Positions 14,415 through 17,886 of a stretch of DNA of 17,886 nt are shown one piece after another. The stretch covers positions 1-17,886 of the forward strand of contig CALCNO010000043.1 in NCBI GenBank assembly GCA_937897615.1. The letters run 5' to 3'. Source of the stretch: an uncultured Anaerolineaceae bacterium. GTDB lineage: Bacteria > Chloroflexota > Anaerolineae > Anaerolineales > Anaerolineaceae. The first letter of the stretch is position 1. Each line of letters starts with the position of its first letter. A model generated the notes under the pieces. The model did not search any database. It had not been told where the DNA came from and worked only from the letters and a program-made list of their open reading frames with translations. A program made the translations under genes and the position numbers.

Positions 14415-15215
14415 ATGGGAACAGCCAGTGTGCAAGGACAAATTTGGGGAGCGCGAGCGAAAGACTGGGCAGATGTACAGGAGAATGTGGCTGTCCCGCT
14501 CTTTGAGATCGTTTTACAAGAAGCTGCGGTGGGTAAAAACACATCAGTTCTGGATATTGGTTGCGGGGCAGGCATATTTTGTGAAATGGCGGCAAAACGC
14601 GGTGCCCGGGTCAGTGGGATGGACGCTTCAGAACAGCTGATAGCTATTGCTCGCGAGCGTGTGCAATCTGGCGATTTCCGAACAGGTGAAATGGAAGAAT
14701 TACCTTATGCCGATCAGACATTTGATGTGGTAACAGGCTTTAGTTCATTTCAATTCGCTGCCAACCCCATCAAGGCGCTACAAGAAGCAAGTCGTGTATC
14801 GCGAACCGGAACAGTTGTGATTGCTGTTTTTGGTAAACCGGAAGAGAGCGAGGCTACAGCCTATATTAAAGCAATGGGTTCATTATTACCTCCTCCGCCA
14901 TCAGGCGCTCCCGGGCCATTCGCGCTTTCAGCAGATGGTGCACTAGAGGCCCTTGCCATCAAAGCAGGTTTGACTCCTTCAATTGTAAAAAATGTCGCCT
15001 GTCCGTGGGATTACCCTGACGAAGAGACTGCGTTGCGCGGTTTATTGTCATCGGGTCCCGCGATACGCGCAATTCAAGAAAAAGGTGAAGATACGGTACG
15101 TGGCCTCATTTTGAAAGTTCTCGCTCCGTTCAAAACAAAGTCGGGCGGTTATCATTTGACAAATAATTTCCACTACTTGATCGCAACAGCTCAATCATCT
15201 GGCAATAGCTTATGA
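14415..15215 (+). CDS. Class I SAM-dependent methyltransferase, UbiE-like
   Basis: A 266-residue Rossmann-fold methyltransferase. Motif I reads VLDIGCGAG (45-53). The acidic residue that binds the SAM ribose is Asp70 in VSGMDAS. GEMEELPYADQTFDVV (91-106) matches the UbiE/Methyltransf_11 pattern, in which the acid and the LPF-like segment contact the adenine. The C-terminal half is variable and should set the substrate, which I cannot identify. AAGGAG (14401-14406) is well placed for the ATG. The gene stands alone between a terminator-promoter repeat and a degenerate attC-like site. It is less GC-rich than the sugar operon, as expected of acquired cargo. Confidence 0.88.
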   Translation: MGTASVQGQIWGARAKDWADVQENVAVPLFEIVLQEAAVGKNTSVLDIGCGAGIFCEMAAKRGARVSGMDASEQLIAIARERVQSGDFRTGEMEELPYADQTFDVVTGFSSFQFAANPIKALQEASRVSRTGTVVIAVFGKPEESEATAYIKAMGSLLPPPPSGAPGPFALSADGALEALAIKAGLTPSIVKNVACPWDYPDEETALRGLLSSGPAIRAIQEKGEDTVRGLILKVLAPFKTKSGGYHLTNNFHYLIATAQSSGNSL

Positions 15216-15361
15216 ACCTTCCTTATCGATTGGCTACGGCATGTTGTGTTTGTTGTTCAATACCCTCTTAGCCGCGGGTATGCAGTCGTAGATCGTCTGC
15301 TGGAGAATTGGTAGAGTGTTTCAAGCTGTCCCATGGAGTTTGACACCTTTCCGGGTTGCTG
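15216..15361. other. Non-coding stretch downstream of the methyltransferase
   Basis: No gene is supported here. The only local structure I see is the inverted repeat ATACCC (15260-15265) with GGGTAT (15276-15281), without a T-run. It runs into the degenerate attC-like palindrome. Confidence 0.4.
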
Positions 15362-15486
15362 CCCCCCAGCATGCACCGGCTTGAGGCTCGCGTCGCGTTT
15401 TGGGCATTTTTCCTGGCTGGAGTGGATTCCCGTTTTGACAGCAGGTCCCCGCTCCCATCCCAAGCGGGTAATGCCAGCCCTTAGAT
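15362..15486 (+). other. Degenerate attC-like site
   Basis: About 125 bp, the size of the site at 2318-2447. GCATGCACCGGCTTGAGG near the left end pairs imperfectly with CAAGCGGGTAATGCCAGCC near the right end. The right end reads CTTAGAT (15480-15486), one base from GTTAGAT at 2441-2447. The left RYYYAAC box is no longer recognisable (CCCCCCAGC). Read as a decayed recombination site 3' of the methyltransferase cassette. Confidence 0.4.
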
Positions 15487-15554
15487 TAATAACCTTAACA
15501 TCCATAGGCACGGGTTTTAGACCGGTGATGAGGTAAATATCATGATTTTTGAAG

Positions 15555-15581
15555 CGCCCTCCGATTTGGAGGATGGTTTTT
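15555..15581 (+). terminator. Weakened terminator in repeat copy D
   Basis: CCTCC (15558-15562) pairs with GGAGG (15568-15572), extended past a C/A mismatch, and is followed by TTTTT (15577-15581). The right arm reads GGATGG where other copies have GGGCGG, so termination is probably leaky. Confidence 0.45.
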
Positions 15582-15584
15582 CAA

Positions 15585-15612
15585 TTACTTACATAAAGGA
15601 TATTTGTATAAT
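15585..15612 (+). promoter_or_regulatory. Promoter-like -35/-10 in repeat copy D
   Basis: TTACTT (15585-15590), a 16-bp spacer and a perfect TATAAT (15607-15612). Spacing equals that in copies A and B. It would drive the HXXEE gene. Confidence 0.5.
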
Positions 15613-15673
15613 AATATTTGGGACGACAAAATAATGTGTGATTCTGGCACATGTACTCATTACGGAGATTCGT

Positions 15674-16207
15674 ATGAATACCAACCTACTCATCGCCCTA
15701 CTGCCACTTATTTTCATGCTTCATGATTTCGAAGAAATAATCATGTTCAAGCCCTGGCTTGAGAAAAATCGAGATGAAATAAAACGAAGGTTTCCGCGAA
15801 TTGATAAAACTTTAAGCAAACACCATGATCGCCTTTCAACATCGGCGTTTGCAGTTGCTGTGCTAAATGAATTTCTCATCATTGCGGTCATTACTTACGT
15901 TTCACTGTACTTCAACTTTTATTATTTGTGGTTTGGGGCATTTATAGCATTCTCAGTTCATCTTATTGTTCATATTGTGCAGTGGGTAATATATGGCAAG
16001 TATGTTCCAGTTATCGTTACGTCGATCCTTGCTTTGCCGTATTGCGTCTATACCCTCGTTCAATTTCTGAAAGTTACTGATATGGCAGCGGAACAATTAT
16101 TGTTCTGGGCAGCACTAGGCATCATAATAGCAATCGCAAGCTTTGTTCCTGCATTTTTCTTCGCGTCGCGATTCGAGAATTGGAAAAATAAAGTCTATTT
16201 GAATTGA
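15674..16207 (+). CDS. HXXEE-domain integral membrane protein
   Basis: A 177-residue membrane protein. The first hydrophobic segment contains HDFEE (17-21), the motif that names the HXXEE domain family, whose function is not established. About five hydrophobic segments follow, including one with His-rich HLIVHIVQW. The conserved His and Glu residues in the membrane could bind a metal, but this is inference. I chose ATG at 15674, which has GGAGA (15664-15668) five bases upstream; a longer in-frame start at 15638 lacks a ribosome site and would add residues before the motif-bearing helix. Single gene, AT-rich, with an attC-like remnant directly after its stop. Confidence 0.85.
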   Translation: MNTNLLIALLPLIFMLHDFEEIIMFKPWLEKNRDEIKRRFPRIDKTLSKHHDRLSTSAFAVAVLNEFLIIAVITYVSLYFNFYYLWFGAFIAFSVHLIVHIVQWVIYGKYVPVIVTSILALPYCVYTLVQFLKVTDMAAEQLLFWAALGIIIAIASFVPAFFFASRFENWKNKVYLN

Positions 16208-16210
16208 TCT

Positions 16211-16241
16211 GCCTTACAAAGCGCGTACTTGGCGGTTAGGA
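16211..16241 (+). other. Collapsed attC-like remnant
   Basis: Four bases after the HXXEE stop, GCCTTAC (near RYYYAAC) and AAAGCGCGTAC (like the left arm AAGGCGTGTAC at 2325-2335) run within a dozen bases into GGTTAGGA (near GTTRRRY). The ~90-bp middle of a normal site is missing, so it looks like an attC-like site with an internal deletion. Confidence 0.4.
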
Positions 16242-16259
16242 TTTTGCACCATTATGGAG

Positions 16260-16286
16260 CCGCTCTCCAATTGGAGGGTGGTTTTT
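16260..16286 (+). terminator. Intrinsic terminator in repeat copy E
   Basis: CCGCTCTCC pairs with GGAGGGTGG around AATT with two G-T wobbles, followed by five T residues. It ends the HXXEE transcript. Confidence 0.65.
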
Positions 16287-16289
16287 GTT

Positions 16290-16316
16290 TTGTGTAAATA
16301 GAGGTACTTGTATAAT
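16290..16316 (+). promoter_or_regulatory. Promoter-like -35/-10 in repeat copy E
   Basis: TTGTGT (16290-16295), a 15-bp spacer and a perfect TATAAT (16311-16316). It would drive the second methyltransferase gene. Confidence 0.45.
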
Positions 16317-16393
16317 TACAGTGTGGGACAGGCAAATCAAATCCGCGCTGCTCACAAAAACAGTTGTTCCACCCGTTTGACAGGAGGTTGAAG

Positions 16394-17161
16394 ATGGACC
16401 AATGGAAGTACTTTGACATCACCCATCGGGAACACGTTTTCTGCAATCCGATGAGTGTTGAGAAATTTGAAGAACTCATCGCCCTGCTGCGCCTGAAACC
16501 CGGTGCACGGGTGCTTGAGATCGCCACGGGCAAAGGCGAGTTCATCATCCGCATGGCAGAGCGGTACAAGATCGAAGGAACAGGGATTGATATCTCGCGC
16601 TACCATGTTGCGGATGCGGAGAAAAAGTGCAAAAAACGAATTCCGGACGCTCATCTAACATTCATAGAAATGGATGGGGCAAATTACAAGCCGGATCAGC
16701 CGGAGAGCTTTGCTCTGGTGGCCTGCATTGGAGCAAGCTGGATCTATGGCGGCCACAAAAACACCCTCAAAGCACTGAAAGATATGGCCGCTCCCGGAAG
16801 TTGGGTGGTGGTGGGAGAGCCATACTGGCGGCAAGAACCGGCAGCAGAGTATTTGCAAGCCATCGGAGAAGAACGGGGTTCATTTGGCACACACGATGAG
16901 AATGCGCAGGCAGGGCAAGAGTTTGGGCTGGAACTGGTTTACACACTGGTGAGCAACCAGGATGACTGGGATAGATATGAGGCGTTGCAGTGGTACGCGG
17001 CAACGGAGTGGGCAAACAGTCACCCGGATGACCCAGACGTGGGAGAGGTGTTGAAGCGCGTACGGGGGAACCGGGCGAGCTTCTTGAAGTGGGGGCGGGA
17101 GACAATTGGCTGGTCGATCTATGTGTTCAAAAAAGGTAATGTTATAGCAAAAAACGGGTAG
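16394..17161 (+). CDS. Class I SAM-dependent methyltransferase (second)
   Basis: A 255-residue methyltransferase, not a close copy of the first. Motif I reads VLEIATGKGEF (40-50), an A-T replacement of the usual GCG. Asp66 in GTGIDIS should bind the SAM ribose. IEMDGANYKPDQPESFALVACIGASW matches the adenine-binding acid and post-II region (split here at about residues 94-119). The C-terminus is rich in Trp (WYAATEWANSH, GWSIYVF). Substrate unknown. I chose ATG at 16394 because AGGAGG (16382-16387) lies six bases upstream. Driven by repeat copy E; its stop codon overlaps an attC-like left half. Better ribosome site and higher GC than the HXXEE gene suggest a separate origin. Confidence 0.86.
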   Translation: MDQWKYFDITHREHVFCNPMSVEKFEELIALLRLKPGARVLEIATGKGEFIIRMAERYKIEGTGIDISRYHVADAEKKCKKRIPDAHLTFIEMDGANYKPDQPESFALVACIGASWIYGGHKNTLKALKDMAAPGSWVVVGEPYWRQEPAAEYLQAIGEERGSFGTHDENAQAGQEFGLELVYTLVSNQDDWDRYEALQWYAATEWANSHPDDPDVGEVLKRVRGNRASFLKWGRETIGWSIYVFKKGNVIAKNG

Positions 17162-17186
17162 CTCAACAAAGCATGCCTTGAGCTGC
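17161..17186 (+). other. Left half of an attC-like site
   Basis: GCTCAAC (17161-17167) fits RYYYAAC exactly, shares its first base with the methyltransferase stop, and continues AAAGCATGCCTTGAGCTGC, like the left arms of the other sites. No right half follows; a terminator comes next. Interpreted as a broken cassette end. Confidence 0.4.
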
Positions 17187-17207
17187 TTCGATTGACTTTT
17201 TGAATAC

Positions 17208-17237
17208 ACTCCCCTTCTTAATGAGGGGGAGTTTTTT
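17208..17237 (+). terminator. Intrinsic terminator after the second methyltransferase
   Basis: ACTCCCC (17208-17214) pairs with GGGGAGT (17226-17232), followed by a six-T run. Sequence unlike the repeat hairpins, but the layout (terminator then TATAAT) is the same. Confidence 0.75.
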
Positions 17238-17262
17238 GTGTTTTTACAAAATTCTATATAAT
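17236..17262 (+). promoter_or_regulatory. Weak promoter-like pair
   Basis: TTGTGT (17236-17241), a 15-bp spacer and TATAAT (17257-17262). It mirrors the arrangement in copy E. The next gene is over 500 bases away, so its function is doubtful. Confidence 0.3.
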
Positions 17263-17267
17263 TTTCT

Positions 17268-17789
17268 TGCAGGCTTTTTGGAGAAAACATCATTATTATT
17301 GCTGTATTCATACCTTCACACAAGCAGACCAGGGTTGCGTAGGGGGTAAAGGCTGGCAAGTTTGGCAATTCTTATCAGCCTTACGTTCGTTCTGGCAACT
17401 CACCATCCCTGCGCCTTTCCGCAACTGACTGTTGATGTAATCCGCAGTACAATATCCTTTATTCAACCGGTTCTCAGGTGGCGATACGGCAAAACCACAG
17501 CAGATAATGACCTGCCTCAGAGTCTTTTTGTTTTCGCATGATTCTTTATTCGTTTAGAGTATTCACAATTTGGCATGTTAAATGTCCGTTTTTCAACCCC
17601 CTTCAGTCTGTTCTTTAAGTATCCCTCAGCGTTCTGACCGCCAGACAGGTTGCCTGTCCAGAATTGAAACAATGATTGGAGAATACATTGTCTCTCCGTC
17701 ATAGCTAGTTTGAGGATTGTGATATAGAATGTTTTTGAAAGGTAATTACCTGCCCAAACACAGCAACCAGATGGTGGAGGTTCGCAATC
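17268..17789. other. Long stretch without a supported gene
   Basis: No gene I can support on the + strand. On the minus strand an open frame at 17517-17816 runs into a second, overlapping open frame (17311-17553) rich in Cys (VIICCGFA, NCQTCQP). The two together could be a frameshifted relic. Neither resembles a family I know, and the first overlaps the start of the + strand gene at 17790. Confidence 0.35.
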
Positions 17790-17886
17790 ATGAGAAAAAT
17801 TCTTGTGCTTGAACATATTACCCTTGATGGCGTCATTCAGGGCCCGGGCGGGCCGGAGGAAGATACCAGCGGGGGCTTCACGTATG
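17790..17886 (+). CDS. Dihydrofolate-reductase-family protein (RibD C-terminal type), 5' part
   Basis: Only the first 32 codons are inside the window. They read MRKILVLEHITLDGVIQGP followed by GGPEEDTSGGF, the characteristic N-terminus of single-domain RibD_C/DHFR-like proteins (YyaP/YwjB type). These share the fold of dihydrofolate reductase and the riboflavin reductase domain. The T-LDGV-QGPG segment forms the NADPH-side loop in that fold. TGGAGG lies about ten bases upstream of the ATG. Family members are mostly of unknown substrate and common on accessory DNA. The remaining ~150 residues lie beyond the window. Confidence 0.85.
   Translation, partial: MRKILVLEHITLDGVIQGPGGPEEDTSGGFTY

Larger units (their letters stand above)
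15501..15624 (+). repeat. Terminator-promoter repeat, copy D
   Basis: Opens with CACGGGTTTTAG and ACCGGTGATGAGG (shared with A and B). It has a partly degraded hairpin, five T residues, AGGATATTTG as in copy B, then a perfect TATAAT and TGGGAC, which copy E shares. It starts about 15 bases after the degenerate attC-like site and ends 50 bases before the HXXEE gene. Confidence 0.7.
16256..16330 (+). repeat. Terminator-promoter repeat, copy E (5'-short)
   Basis: Shares the block GAGCCGCTCTCCAATTGG exactly with copy B, followed by a T-run, a perfect TATAAT and GTGGGAC. The upstream ACCGGTGATG block found in A-D is absent, so this copy is truncated at its left side next to the collapsed attC-like remnant. 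Confidence 0.7.

Noticed and set aside
15333..15536. Short open frames on both strands across 15257-15536
   Set aside because: They coincide with the degenerate attC-like palindrome and the start of repeat D; the open frames come from GC-rich palindromic sequence.
50..16286. Repeated hairpins as a CRISPR array
   Set aside because: The copies are kilobases apart with genes between, and there are no regular spacers or cas genes.

Overview
The window reads as accessory and catabolic DNA from a free-living, probably heterotrophic bacterium. The gene families, gene style and intergenic repeats suggest a Chloroflexota (Anaerolineae-like) genome, but no rRNA or marker gene is present, so the host assignment is an inference. 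Every gene I can support lies on the + strand.

Left part (1-2605): two single genes, each AT-richer than the central operon. One encodes a large protein ending in a HEPN-type R-x4-H motif (264-1571). The other encodes a small PD-(D/E)XK nuclease-like protein (1760-2287). Each is followed within about 15-30 bases by a ~125-130 bp imperfect palindrome built like an integron attC site (RYYYAAC ... pairing arms ... GTTRRRY). An attC right half also lies just upstream of the first gene. This looks like a gene-cassette array; no integrase is in view.

Centre (2606-13772): a long co-directional sugar-uptake and catabolism operon. It encodes a lipoprotein substrate-binding protein, two ABC permeases, a GH35-type beta-galactosidase, a DeoR-family repressor, a SIS-domain sugar-phosphate isomerase (AgaS-like), a class I LacD-like tagatose-1,6-bisphosphate aldolase, a PfkB kinase and a GatZ/KbaZ-like protein. 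Together they fit import of a galactose- or galactosamine-containing oligosaccharide, cytoplasmic cleavage, and breakdown through tagatose-6-phosphate and tagatose-1,6-bisphosphate. The transporter ATPase and the catalytic partner GatY/KbaY are not in the window. Three tandem 10-bp-phased motifs over the likely promoter are a candidate DeoR operator.

Right part (13773-17886): single accessory genes again: a UbiE-like methyltransferase, an HXXEE membrane protein, a second methyltransferase, and the start of a dihydrofolate-reductase-family protein. They are separated by degenerate attC-like remnants.

The most striking feature is a repeated intergenic element of about 75-140 bp, in five same-strand copies (1-125, 2480-2605, 14062-14199, 15501-15624, 16256-16330). 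Each copy combines a GC-rich hairpin plus T-run (intrinsic terminator) with a promoter-like -35/-10 about 25 bp downstream. The copies sit between transcription units, so each could end one unit and start the next. A non-homologous terminator/-10 pair has the same layout at 17208-17262. Two copies flank the whole sugar operon as direct repeats. I think this combination of attC-like cassettes and terminator-promoter punctuation elements is the best candidate for an undescribed system here.
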